Positions 11,552-26,400 of a DNA stretch of 64,000 nucleotides are shown in pieces. This DNA is from Mya arenaria (taxonomy: Eukaryota > Mollusca > Bivalvia > Myida > Myidae): positions 2,807,001-2,871,000 of the forward strand of contig NC_069135.1 in NCBI RefSeq assembly GCF_026914265.1, in the 5' to 3' direction. Each line of letters starts with the position of its first letter. Positions within the stretch are counted from its first letter, which is position 1. The translations under genes were made by a program, and so were the position numbers. Under the pieces are notes generated by a model, which worked only from the letters and a program-made list of their open reading frames with translations, was not told the origin of the DNA and made no database searches.

Positions 11552-14444
11552 TTATTTTACCAGCACGTGTAATGAGCGCGGCTCCTCTACCCTGTTTGTC
11601 CGGAAGCCGGAATACACGTACGGGCTAGCCCGACTCTTAAACACCACGCCTTTCTTTTGATTGGACATCAGCTCCGCAAGTACGTACTTGTTCGGCGCAA
11701 CGGGATTTACATATGCTGAAACAAGAACGAAGAAGCCTAATTAGTACTATTTCAAGTCTTCGGAATGGGAACTTACTAGCAATCTTTGCAAATTGTTATA
11801 ACTCAAACATGACTGAGGCCACATAGCCTTGTCGTTTTTTACTAAGACAGACAAGTGGGTTTTCTGCTGGTATCCTGCTTCCACGAACACCAGCGGATCC
11901 AGGCACGGCCTCCTTGAAATCGTTCAAATTTACTTTTTATCTTTTTATCTTCGATGAAGATCTTTTTAAAGCAGATTTAGTTAACTCGAATCTGATCCTT
12001 ATCGATTCAATAGCAGATCCAAACTTTGCTTTGGACATTTTATATGATACAATTCATACTGCTCTTTCTAAACGAGAATTAAACATGAGAGTCAACCGTT
12101 TTGGTTCTCGGATCAAATAAAACAAACAATTTTTTGAGGGATTATTATTTTTTGCACAAAGATTTTGAAAATTACAAAAAAAAACACGAAACAAAATTTC
12201 ATCTTTATGATACGCAAAAGCAAGAAATCCTTCTATAACGATGCTATCAAAAATAATAATTTTTCAAAGTTTCTTTGGCAAAACCTGAATGATATCACAA
12301 ATAACAACAAAGCACACCAATTTAGTATTCCAAATAAACTTATAATAAATGAAAAAGATATTGAGGATACAGTGGAAATATTGGAAGCCTTAAATTCTCA
12401 CTTCACCAATATATCTAATATAATTAAGAGAAAACCATTTGCTAAGGAACATTTTTCTACTCTGCAGAAATATCTGGATGAAAAATTGCGACATCATCAA
12501 TTTAATGTGGAAAATATTACAGCCCTTGATGTAAAGCACATCATTGACAAACTTGACATTTCAAAGTCCACTGGTCCTGATGGAATAGGACCAAACATTT
12601 TACGCTATTGTGGCGATTACATAACATCTACAATAGCTTCCATCATCAATAACAGTATAGAAAGCGGTATATTTCCTGACAAATTGAAAGAAGCTTCTGT
12701 TGTCCCGATACACAAATCAGGAAATAAGTACGAACCGGGAAACTATCGCCCTATATCCATTCTCAATACTTTATCAAAGATATTTGAACGACATATTGCG
12801 TCTCAGTTGCAAATGTTTTTTAAGAGAACGGACATTATACACAAAAATCAGTCGGTTTTCCGTCCAAATCACTCTTGTCAGACTGCATTAACCCATCTTA
12901 TAGATACTTGGTTGAAGGGTATAGACAGTGGTGATTATGTAGGGGCCATTTATCTCGACCTCCGAAAAGCATTTGACTTAGTTGACCATGAAATACTCTT
13001 ACACAAACTTAAACTTTATCACTTCACAGAAAGGTCTATGAAGTTATTTAGGTCCTATCTGACTAACAGGATGCAATTTGTGAAAGGGAACAACATAAAT
13101 TCAGAGAAAATGAAATGAAGGTGTCCCTCAAGGATCAATACTCGGTCCCTTACTTTTTCTAATATACATCAATGATATGCCTTTAATTTCTTCCAATTCA
13201 TGTATTGACTTATATGCAGATGATTCCACGTTATGCAAAATAGGTCCAAGTATATTGAGCATTCAATCAGATCTACAAAAAAGTCTTAATAGTGTGAACT
13301 GTTGGTGTAAGACAAATAATATGTCAATCCATCCATCAAAAACCAAATGTATGATTCTATGTACTAATTATAATGCAAAACATGCATTGCAACTTGAACT
13401 ATCAATAGATGGATTGTCAGTAGAAAACGTGAAATGTCAAAAGGTCCTCGGGGTGCATGTTAATCAGACATTGTCATGGCATACACATGTTAAGACTGTA
13501 GTGAATAAGCTTAATTCAAAATTGGCACTTCTAAGAAGAAAAGCATATTATTTAACAGACGAGATGAGATCATTGTATTATAATGCATATATCATGTCAA
13601 ACATGGAGTACTGTTGTAGTGTCTGGGGACTTACACATTCCTCAGATACCACAAAAATCACTAATATTCAGAAAAGAGCGATTAAGCTTATAATGAAGTC
13701 GGGAACTAGCCACTGTGGGAACATATTCAAACAGTCAGGGTTGCTATCTTTTGAAGACAGGTGCTATTATCATCTTTCATTACTTGTTTTCAAAAGCATG
13801 AAATGTTTGACTCCTTCGTACTTCACAGAATTGTTAACATTTGCCAAAAATGAGCACTATAACTTGCGTTCTTCAGAAAACAAGGATCTTTTTGTTGTAA
13901 AACCTAGAACAAACTATATCAAAAATACATTTGCCTATAAAGCAATGAAAATGGAATTATCTTCCTACATACATTAAATGTCAAGATAAGCTACCAGACT
14001 TTAAACATGCATTAAAAGGCTACTTATTGGCAGAATAATTTTATCACATGAACAAAAAATCTTGACACTTTATTTAATTCACATTATAATAAATAGTTCA
14101 TTGTTTACATGAATTGTGTTAATGTACGTATATGACATTCTTGCAACAACTTGTAATGGATACTACCAAATATGTAAATATATTGATTGAATGTGGTTTT
14201 ACTGAATATATCTACATTATTTACAGTATGAAATTATTGTAATTTATAATCATCATATTAAACTGAGTTATGTTTGTCGAAGAAATGTATGATAGTGATA
14301 GTGTGATTGTATGTTTTGTATGTTGCTTAATATGTAACTTAGTACATGTGTTTTTGCAATACTTTTTGTGTGAAGGCCATGCTGGAAATAAGTAGTATGT
14401 CTGTAATGATTGTACACTTAGTATGTAACCTTCGTTAAATAAAG

Positions 14445-14486
<42 letters not shown>

Positions 14487-17400
14487 TCTGAGGGAGGGCC
14501 ACACGTAAAAAGGCCCATAAGTTACGCCCCCTCTGACGTCAACTCCTGGAGCCGCCTGTGATGCCTTTCTCGCCCAACCTTAAACTGACGAGCTAGACAA
14601 GGCTTATATTACTATAACTTTTCTCATTATTTAACTATTCGTGTACATTATAGTAGTTTAAATTAAACTTAAACGAACTATGCACTTACTGTCCTTTCCT
14701 TTAGGCCTGGAGGTCATGGAGTACTTGCCGCGCCCGGTCTTGTGGTTGAGGTTGACGGGGCTGTACTGGCCAGGACCCGGGGTGTCCTTCATACCTATCG
14801 AGGAACGAGAAGTGGGTAGAGTGTTGATAGTGTTTTTAACGCATACTATATCGTTTTTGTTGTTTTTCTTTGCCTGATGGTTGAAATGGACTACGCTGTA
14901 TTTGACTGCACCCGGTTATTTACACGGCGGGGAAAATATTACATATGTGGGTATGAGGCACCGTTCACTCCGCGTTGAAAATGTTACAAATGCGGGGATG
15001 CGGGACCGTTCACTACTTCGGGAAAGGTGAACGTTCACTCCGCGGGGAAACATGTTAGAAATTTCAGCCATTTCCGAGTTAGAAATTATACAGACTGCGG
15101 ACAATAACATCGTATCTCTCATAAAAAATAGACCATGTCACTTACTGTTCGGGGCCGTCAGGCGCTTTCCCATACTGAAGGAGGGCGCCCGCTTACTTCC
15201 GGTTTTCTCCTGCCCCTCTGCGGCGTAGGCATTTGGTCCCGGAAAACGTTCCTCTATGGAATAGAACAGTGTTATGTGAAATGCTGGCAAACGTGTTAAT
15301 TAATGTTTAAACTATCACCGTAAGATGTTTGATATTGACCATGTTTGATCCAGTTCACGATTCCTCTTTTATTGGGTTTTGTACGAGAAGTATTATTGTT
15401 CAAAAAGAGAAAAAGAGAGAATGATGTGCATCCTATCAAAACATGCAAAAAATAATTGTGAAAATGCACCTGTACTTACTATCTACGGGCGGCTCGAGTC
15501 TCTGGCGGAAGGAGAATGCGGGCTTCTCGTTGTTGCCAAAGCTTCTGTTTGGGTCGTACGCGCCCGGACCCGGTCCGTCATCAGGTTCTGAAACCATGGT
15601 AATTAAACATTAACAGGATGTATAGTTGCTAATGATAAACACATGCGGTAAAATAGATGCAAGAAGATGCGAGAATATAGCAAAGGACTTGAAATTAATG
15701 TGCATAAAGCTCTGTAAGGACATTGATGTTTGGATATTATAAGAACCTATCATGGTAATCTATTTTTAGACTTGCTGTTTGAACTAACTCTTAGTATGGG
15801 AATGAGATATATGAAGCAGTTTGTGATCTGTTTCCATAATTTCTAAACAATTTATCGTATAAATCTTTTGTTCTGTTTTTATTGACCAACGTACTTCTGT
15901 CGTAAGTGACGGAGTCCGGGTACGAGGTTTTTACGCGACGTCTGCACGTGAAGTGCGGGTTCTTTCTTAAGTTCACATGCTGCACGTGATAGTCTGCGGG
16001 ACCGGGGTTGCTTGGGTGGATTTTAACTGAAGTAAATGGTATGGTGAGTATGTAAGTCATAGTTGATTCACATTTCATCTGCAAATATAAACAAATCCGT
16101 AGTATGTATTATTGTTAACCATATTTAACACTCGTAACTCGAATGTACAAGCAATCGATGTAATTTTAATGAATCAAAAACAATTTCGAATGTCTAAATT
16201 CAGTTGTTTTACCGTGTAAGTATAAATAAAAGGGAATAAACGGGGATTTGATGCACGTGCTGGTTTGTGCAATAGACTTACTCTTAGAACAGTCGCTGTT
16301 CGCTCGTGTCTAGAGCGTCCTCGTCGTACAAGATACAAGATTCCTTATACATGTACAAGTATATACATGTATACTAAAATAAACATATCATGTCGATCAG
16401 CTATTTTCCCACATTGTTGTACGCGGCAAGCGGGTTTGCTGATGTCAAAAAGGATGACTTTAAATATTAACATTAAACGAATATGTTTAACAGATGATTT
16501 CACAACAATTAGAGTTTTAAGAAAAATACCAAAAACTGTTGCTCCGTATAGATCTACGTTTAAACTTCATCCATTTCTATTACTCACTTCGGTAAATAAA
16601 AGCTTCATTCTCAGAAAGAGCGGTTGAGATTATTTTTATTTTACATTTACCAGTACTATATATTCATTCACTTACAATCTTTAGCAGCATTATATGCACA
16701 TACAACCCCATTTTATACCGCCTGTTTCGTCTTCACATTTTATTGTTAAAGCAACCATCAACATCAAACTATCATAAAGTGAAGTCTAGATATCTTCCAG
16801 TTCCTTAAAACTTTGAGAATATCTTAATTTTTAATCTCACCAAATACTATGAGCTTACTTTGCAAGTTAGTAAGAATGTCTAAGTAGCTTTTTTAATTAA
16901 TCAACAGAAGTAAATAAAGAGGACTTATGGAAACATATTTAGATGTTATATGATCAGTTTATACCTGAAATCAAGTCTTAAGGTAACTTTCTTATAAGAA
17001 AACATTTGTAATGAAACTGAAAGTGACGTCACACATAAATAAACAATGTTATGTAAAAACTATTGTGATGAAATATTAATTAGTTCTTTCAAAGTGATGA
17101 CAAAAACAAAACAAAAATCAAACACTAAATGATAATAATACATTGCGGCATCACAAAACAATATGTACATACACATATTAATATGTGTAATAGGATACCT
17201 GTAAAACTGTTGAGGCATGTATACAACAAATATTACAAAAGGGCGTGGAAGGAAAACGGTACAGTATAATGTAAATATTATCAACAATGTGTAAAGTGTT
17301 TCTCTTATAACAAATTATTATAAAGTACAATAAAGTTGACACGTGCTTTTACTTTCAACAGTAAGAACTGTGCATTAACACGTTAACACCTCTTTCTTCT

Positions 17401-20400
17401 TTGCCAATGCATTCCAGACTGCTGTTTGCAGTTCGATGCTGCTAGCATGGTATTTATACTCGTACTTTTAAAAATAATACTCACACATTAATTACATCAG
17501 TCCGACAAATTTAACTTACTAAATTATCCAACCAATAAAGGTTAGAATTACATATCACAAGTTTGCACCCGTGTAGGAATGAGGGCGTCTAAACTTATCC
17601 GTCCGTTCCATGAGCAAAAACTTGGCTTTCGTGTCGCCAGGGAAACGCGCGTTACGTCGTTCACGCCCAAACGTAACTCCACCTCTTACTCTTTTTCCAA
17701 ACGATGAAACATCCTCAGTTTTATACATGTCCGGTGGAGGATTCTTGGGCACAATTCTTGGCAACAGAAATCGAGCATTTCTGTCCCCAGCGAATCTAGC
17801 ATCCCGTTTAGCACGGCTGAACGATGAGCCGGGTGCTAAGGTGTTATCCCGATTAAGAAAACTACTGTGCGAGCCGATGGAAGATTTCAAGTTATATCTT
17901 GTGGATGGCGGGCTGGGGTCGTCATATCTAGAGATAAGGAATACGGCGTTGTTGTTGCGATCGCCAGCAAACCGAGCGTCCCGCCTAGCTGTCCCGAACG
18001 TTGATTTCAATCCCTTACCTATTCCACTCTCAATGTTATACGCACCTGGGGCTGGTGTAGCGTTCGCCAAACGTGGTAACAGAAATACTGCATTGGAACT
18101 TTTAGCCTGCTCAAACGATCTGCTTCTATCACCCTTAAACAAAGCCCCAGGGCTTTGCCCAATAGTGGATTTAATATTGTATGCGTCTGGTCCCGGAGTA
18201 TCGAAATCAGACGGAAGTAGCATCCGCGAGCCCATGTTGCTCCGGTAACTTCGCATCGACTGGCGCGTAGTGGACCTGATGCTGGGTAGGGAAACACTCC
18301 CGGCATCGCTTATCGGGGAGCGATACGTCGGCAGACTATACTCCGAGCGCGCGTGGAAGCGCCGCGGCGATTCCTTCATTCTACAACAGATGCACGATAT
18401 TTACTTGTTGCATGCAATAAAACATTAACTTAGATGGCTGGTCTTGCTACTCTCACATTTCGAGACTATCTAAGTACCATTGTTGTTGTCAAACGAGGTA
18501 CAATGCGGGTTTAGCAAGCGAACTACATTGAGTCCTGTGCTATTCAGCGAGCTTCATAGAAATGAATAAAAACTGATGCATCAAGCATGGCCCCTAAATG
18601 TCTCGAAATGCTACACGCAAGACTAACCATGCACACGCAAACTCCTGAAAGCCGCTGAGTTTGCTGGAGCCCATACTAACAACATAGACCTTAGTCTTAC
18701 CGTCCGGTTCAAACCACTTGTATGCGAGGGTTGTTCCACGGTAGCGATCGGCGTCGTTCCGTACTTGCGGGTTGTATGAGGAGGGACAGGGGGCCTGGCG
18801 CACTGTGAGCACGTATAGAGAGATGGATACAGACAGAAAGTGTACGGACATAGATAGAAACAGGAATAAACAACAGGTAAACACTAAACAGAGTAAAATG
18901 TAAAGACACACGTATAGATGGCAGGAGTTTTCCAAGAATACGTATATTTATATCAGCTGCTTGTAAACGACTACACATAGGTAGAAACAGGAATAGACAA
19001 GAGGTAAACAGAGTAAAATGTAAATGTACACGTGTAGATGGCACGTGTATCCCTGGAATACGTACATTTATATCAGCTGCTTGTAATGGACTACACATAG
19101 ATAAGAAAGGGAAATAAAGGTATGCATACATGTAGCATTTATATGACGAGATTTATACCTGGGGCAAAGTGCATATAAATGCAAACACACACCGGCTATA
19201 TTTACGTATGATGTTAGGAAGTAGGGTAAATTTACTAAACATTTGTCGTAGCAACCCTAACACAATAACAGAGTAATAGAGTAAAATTCTAATATTTTTT
19301 GAGGAAAAAGAATAGCTGTGCTTTAAGGCAAATATATCGTATTACTCAGTGAACAAAATTGAAAACAAAACATTGTAATAATCAACATTAATGAGTTTTG
19401 AATGTTCTTTTGAATTGAAATCGATATATCTAGCTTTGGTTAAGGCATTTAAATTAGTCCATTCAATAAAAAGTTCGATTAGGTCAAACGTTTCTTTCAT
19501 TAAAAATACTTGAATTAAAGAAAATGCACAAAATGTAACGATAATAGTATTAAATGATTAAAGGAATTGCTAAGAAGAAAAAAAGAATCTTTATAGAAGA
19601 TGCAATTCGTTAAAAACTATATTTTGCAAAAAAGTGCACCAACGGTTTATTTCCTTTAAGAAATATTTTCAAAAAATGAAACTCGGTCATGGTTAAACAG
19701 CGGTTGACTAGTGTTCGAAGGTTGTTTGGAAAGTTTGAGCACACTAGGGGGTGTTCCTGGTGTGATTGTTGACCATTAACGGAATGCAATACAGTTTTAG
19801 AAAAAAAAAACGAAATAAATTTGCACGCTTGTTCGGATACCGAAATCGTTTCAAGTAGATACGCGTTGACAAAAATATGTTCAATATGGCGTAGGGTGAC
19901 ATTCACCTATGATTATCGGCCAGTCAGACCATTCCGACATTGTATCATTTTAGCATTCTACTCGTTGTGTTTAGCCTTAAAATATCATCCGTCTTATTTT
20001 TCTTGGAAAATCGTTCGCGAAAATAGGTATCTTGAGCTTTAAAAAAAACGATATTATTCGATACTCCTTTATTTGATTCGACTTTCTTTACAATGGCCAT
20101 TAAAATTTCTAGTTTCATTTTACAATCTTTACAATGGCCAATGGGATTTCTAGTTGTAGTTTACAATAACTAAAGATTTTTTTTGCATGTTATTTAGTTC
20201 ATCTCTGTTTTCTTCACAGTAATCTAGGGGAAATCCATTCTTCCTACGGAATGAACTGCTAAGAAAAGAAAATATCTTTGACAGTGCCATACAAAATAAC
20301 TCTCGAATTTAAATAAACGTCGTTTATTTTTATCGCGAACGTTTGTAGGTGAACGGTATAGGCATTCTAGGGCATATTTTTCTGCGAAAGAAACAATGTG

Positions 20401-23400
20401 TAGACGTTTATTTCAAGAATGCTAATTTGTAAATACTAGTATTTGTTTTCAGTATTTATTGACTGTACTTGCATAGGTTCGCCTCCCACTACAACCAAAC
20501 CAAATGTAGACCTAAACCTACGCTTATTTAATAAAAATGCAATACTAAAATATACTCGAAGCTACACTTGTTTCGTGACAGTGCCAAATAGAATGTGGAC
20601 TCAAACCTACGCTTGTCTCCTGCCAATGCTATACAAAATGTGGACTCAAACCTACGCTTGTCTCCTGCCAATGCTATACAAAATGTAGACTCAAACCTAC
20701 GCTTGTCTGCTGCCAATGCTATACAAAATGTGGACTCAAACCTACGCTTGTCTGCTGCCAATGCTATACAAAATGTGGACTCAAACCTACGCTTGTCTCC
20801 TGTCAATGCTATACAAAATGTGGACTCAAACCTACGCTTGTCTCCAGCCAATGCTATACAAAATGTGGACTCAAACCTACGCTTGTCTCCTGTCAATGCT
20901 ATACAAAATGTGGACTCAAACCTACGCTTGTCTACTGCCAATGCTATACAAAATGATGACTCAAACCTACGCTTGTCTCCTGCCAATGCTATACAAAATG
21001 ATGACTCAAACCTACGCTTGTCTGCTGCCAATGCTATACAAAATGTGGACTCAAACCTAAGCTTGTCTGCTGCCAATGCTATACAAAATGTAGACTCAAA
21101 CCTAAGCTTGTCTGCTGCCAATGCTATACAAAATGTGGACTCAAACCTACGCTTGTCTGCTGCCAATGCTATACAAAATGTGGACTCAAACCTACGCTTG
21201 TCTGCTGCCAATGCTATACAAAATGTGGACTCAAACCTACGCTTGTCTGCTGCCAATGCTATACAAAATGTGGACTCAAACCTACGCTTGTCTGCTGCCA
21301 ATGCTATACAAAATGTGGACTCAAACCTACGCTTGTCTCCTGCCAATGCTATACAAAATGTGGACTCAAACCTACGCTTGTCTCCTGCCAATGCTATACA
21401 AAATGTGGACTCAAACCTACGCTTGTCTGCTGCCAATGCTATACAAAATGTGGACTCAAACCTGCGCTTGTCTGCTGCCAATGCTATACAAAATGTGGAC
21501 TCAAACCTGCGCTTGTCTGCTGCCAATGCTATACAAAATGTGGACTCAAACCTAAGGTTGTCTGCTGCCAATGCTATACAAAATGTGGACTCAAACCTAC
21601 GCTTGTCTCCTGCCAATGCTATACAAAATGTGGACTCAAACCTACGCTTGTCTGCTGCCAATGCTATACAAAATGTGGACTCAAACCTACGCTTGTCTGC
21701 TGCCAATGCTATACAAAATGTGGACTCAAACCTACGCTTGTCTGCTGCCAATGCTATACAAAATGTGGACTCAAACCTACGCTTGTCTGCTGCCAATGCT
21801 ATACAAAATGTGGACTCAAACCTAAGCTTGTCTCCTGCCAATGCTATACAAAATGTAGACTCAAACATAAGCTTGTCTGCTGCCAATGCTATACAAAATG
21901 TGGACTCAAACCTACGCTTGTCTGCTGCCAATGCTATACAAAATGTGGACTCAAACCTACGCTTGTCTGCTGCCAATGCTATACAAAATGTGGACTCAAA
22001 CCTACGCTTGTCTGCTGCCAATGCTATACAAAATGTGGACTCAAACCTACGCTTGTCTGCTGCCAATGCCATACAAAATGTGGACTCAAACCTACGCTTG
22101 TCTCCTGCCAATGCTATACAAAATGTGGACTCAAACCTACGCTTGTCTGCTGCCAATGCTATACAAAATGTGGACTCAAACCTACGCTTGTCTGCTGCCA
22201 ATGCTATACAAAATGTGGACTCAAACCTACGCTTGTCTGCTGCCAATGCTATACAAAATGTGGACTCAATCCTAAGCTTATTTCGTGACATTCCAAACAA
22301 TATTTGGTTTTAAATCTACGCTTACTTCGTGACATTGCCATACAAACTATGGACTCAAATCTACGCTTATTTCATGAAAATGTCATACAAAACGAGGACA
22401 CGAATCTACGCTTTGTTGTGGCAATGCCATACAAAATATAGACTCAATCCTAAGCTTATTTCGTGACATTCCAAACAATATTTGGATTCAAATCTACGCT
22501 TATTTCGTGGCAGTGCCATATAAAATGTGGACTCGAATCTACGCTTGTCTACTGCCAATGCTATACAAAATGTGGACTCAAACCTACGCTTGTCTCCTGC
22601 CAATGCTATACAAAATGTAGACTCAAACCTAAGCTTATCTGCTGCTAATGCTATACAAAATGTGGACTCAAACCTACGCTTGTCTGCTGCCAATGCTATA
22701 CAAAATGTGGACTCAAACCTACGCTTGTCTGCTGCCAATGCTATACAAAATGTGGACTCAAACCTACGCTTGTCTGCTGCCAATGCTATACAAAACGATG
22801 ACTCAAACCTACGCTTGTCTCCTGCCAATGCTATACAAAATGTGGACTCAAACCTACGCTTGTCTCCTGCCAATGCTATACAAAATGTGGACTCAAACCT
22901 ACGCTTGTCTCCTGCCAATGCTATACAAAATGTGGACTCAAACCTACGCTTGTCTCCTGCCAATGCTATACAAAATGTGGACTCAAACCTAAGCTTATCT
23001 GCTGCCAATGCTATACAAAATGTGGACTCAAACCTACGCTTGTCTGCTGCCAATGCTATACAAAATGTGGACTCAAACCTAAGCTTGTCTGCTGCCAATG
23101 CTATACAAAATGTGGACTCAAACCTGCGCTTGTCTGCTGCCAATGCTATACAAAATGTGGACTCAAACCTAAGCTTGTCTGCTGCCAATGCTATACAAAA
23201 TGTGGACTCAAACCTAAGCTTGTCTACTGCAAATGCTATACAAAATGTGGACTCAATCCTTCGCTTATTTCGTGATAATGCCAAACAAAATATGGACTCA
23301 AATCTACGCTTATTTCATGAAAATGTCAAACAAAACGAGGACACGAATCTACACTTTTTTGTGGCAATGCCATACAAAATATAGACTCAATCCTAAGCTT

Positions 23401-26400
23401 ATTTCGTGACATTCCAAACAATATTTGGTTTTAAATCTACGCTTATTTCGTGACATTGCCATACAAACTATGGACTCAAATCTGCGCTTATTTCATGAAA
23501 ATGTCATACAAAACGAGGACACGAATCTACCCTTTTTTGTGGCAATGCAATACAAAATATAGACTCAATCCTAAGCTTATTTCGTGACATTCCAAACAAT
23601 ATTTGGATTCAAATCTACGCTTATTTCGTGACTGCCATACAAAATGTGGACTAAAATCTACGCCATTTACGTGACAATGCCATACAAAATATGGTCTCGA
23701 ATCTACGCTTATTTCATGACAATGCGTTACAAGATGTGGACTCAAATCTACGTGGTTTTTTTCGTGGCAGTGCCATATAAAATGTGGACTCGAATCTACG
23801 CTTATATTGTGACAATGCCATACGCAATGTGGATTCAAATCGACGCCTTTGTTCGTGACAGTGCCAAACAAAACTAGATTTAACCCTTCTCTTGTTTCGT
23901 GATAATGCCGAATAAAATGTAGACTTTACCCTACGGTTTTTTTCTTTACAATATCATACAAACTCAAGAATCAAACAGACGCATATTTAATGACAATATC
24001 ATGCAAAATGTATAACCAACACTACGCTGATTTCGAGAATGTACCTTGTTTAATTAAGACCAATCCATACGTTAAGTTCGAGAGTAAAACTTATTAAATT
24101 ATTACGGCAACATACGTTTAGTTCGAGAGCTTTTCCCAGATTACCTCTAAGGAGAAGCTCGTTCAGTTTACACCCAAATATACGTTTAGTTTAAAAGAGT
24201 ACCTTTCTTCGGCCTGTCGGGTCTTCCTGCAATAGAGATGGCAGGGGCCTTGCCTATCGTTGTCCCGATATCGTACGTGTTAGCCGCCGGACTGAACTTA
24301 TTCACCGCTGAAATAGTTGGTTTAAAATTATATTTATAAGTGTTTACAACTGTTGAAATGTTAGGCGACCACAAATGTATTATTTTGTTGTTGTTAAACG
24401 TGGACGACGTGGTATTTACACCAATCCGCTACATAAAGCCGTGTGCCTTATGAATCATAAATTTGTTATATTGCTAAGCATCGGGGGAAAAAAGAATATA
24501 ATGATTTTTTTATATTATTCTATTTTTTTTTTTTCCTTTTCACCAAAAAAGTGGCTGGTGGTCGCCGACTATTCCATTAATTTGTTGGTGACCGTTGACG
24601 TGTGCATTGATTAAGAAACAAGCTCTAAAACGGTCAAACTGCTGTCCTCTATCCTTGGTGGCTGCGTTTAGACCTTGGTTTCAAATAAGGATTATTTTTC
24701 TCAATTTAATTAACGTCAAATCATCAATTTTCTGTTAATGTCTTCAATTGTTCTTGATAGGAAAATGAAACCAGTTCACATACGTCAATGACTGAATGTT
24801 TAGATTATAATTAATACGCAAGTCGGTTTAAAAATGTCAAAACAGTTCCAGCAAACATTTCAAATATGTTTCCCTGGACACGGGTCGGGAGAAAAAAAAC
24901 ATCTACCTTGCATGAACCGTTCTGGGTGATTATAAGTATCTTCCATGGCCGAGAGTGTAAGATAGGTTCATTCCGACCCGAGCGTAGGGTGTTTTGCGGA
25001 AACGTGGTTTACCGAGTTTCCGCAAAACACCCTGCGCGAGGGTCGGGATGAACCTATCTTACACGAGCGACTATGGTAGAAGCCTTTTCTCCCACCTCAG
25101 TTAAACAAAATTAAGTAAAACTGTATTTTGGCTGGAACTCTTTCGTGCTTATTGAAAATAATTGCGTATAGATATGCGATAATTCGTGGTTGTCATGGAT
25201 ATGCGCGCAGTGATTAAGATTATGTTAATAGTCAAACCGGTCTTTAAATAGTTCTATGGAGAGTGAAACATTATTTCTTGAAAGGTGCGTGAAACTGTTC
25301 TATGGTGACATTTGAAGCGAGAAATAATTAATAAGCGTTCTAGATATTGCCACAAGACAAGGTTTCCATGATGCTACAGACGACAGTCTTCAACAAGGGA
25401 GGTAATTACAATCTGGTGACCATTAAAAAGGAGTTCCGTACGGGCATTTTATCTTCGCCCGTGGGCAAGATAAGAATTTCTAGTATGGTTAAATTATTGG
25501 ACCTACTTATCTGAGGTGGGAGGAAAATGTATCTCAATTCGATCAATGCCACTCCGACCCATGGAAGATACTTATATTCCGGCAGGCTATTTACAACTCA
25601 GGATGAATACGTCGCCAATTGAACACGTGCGTAAGATGATCAACACTCAATAGATGAACAATTTATAAAAAAAAATGATGACCACTAAAACGACGTTCTA
25701 AAGTAGAAACGCTATTTGGTCACTGTGTCCAATTCTTCTTTTAAATTATTTAAGCTCAAACATAACCCATATTTATTTTTGTTACAATTTTCAAATTAAT
25801 TATATGAATGATACGCGAGCGCATATGATGTACATGTACTTACATTGTTGCAAGGTTACGGGTTCCGGAAGCTTTATCCCGAATGAGTGGGCGGGACCTC
25901 GGCCGTCTGTCTGTACGTCATAGTCACTCGGACCTACCAAATGAGTCCGACTATTGCAGTAGTGATAACGATAATTTCATAACCATGCTTCCGATGCAGA
26001 TTATAAACAAAATAAAGGCAATATCTTACTTTCGAAAAAAAGCTAAAAATGCGTCCGTCACATAATGTTTTGCATATACTGTTTAAAAAATCCACTTAAT
26101 TCTTTTAAAATCAAGTTTGAATACAATGAAATCACAAAATTTGTTAACATTCCAATCCTTTTAATTTCAATATTCTATGAGATATCCATTATATTGGTCA
26201 AAAACAAAAGCCCTGAAAGTTTTCCATTGTCTAAAGTATGGTTCCCATTGCTTAGTTATGGTGTTGAGTTACGATTGCGATCCGGGCTTTGTTTCACGGA
26301 CTTTCATTGTACAATTATAAACTGAGTTTTAACTGTTGATTCAAGCTATAAATAAACGATCTCGTCCTATATGGAAACAAAGATTATTTGACAATCCAAT

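Noticed and set aside
14221..14502. Minus-strand frame with poly-isoleucine
   Set aside because: Translation of the LINE (TTA)n tail.
17610..18248. Plus-strand 212-codon frame
   Set aside because: Antisense shadow of the nested SHIPPO gene, which has the recognisable repeats.
20528..22313. Long open frames of 572 (+) and 590 (-) codons
   Set aside because: They overlap on opposite strands, follow a 45-bp minisatellite exactly and have no unique sequence or start context. Treated as repeat artefacts.
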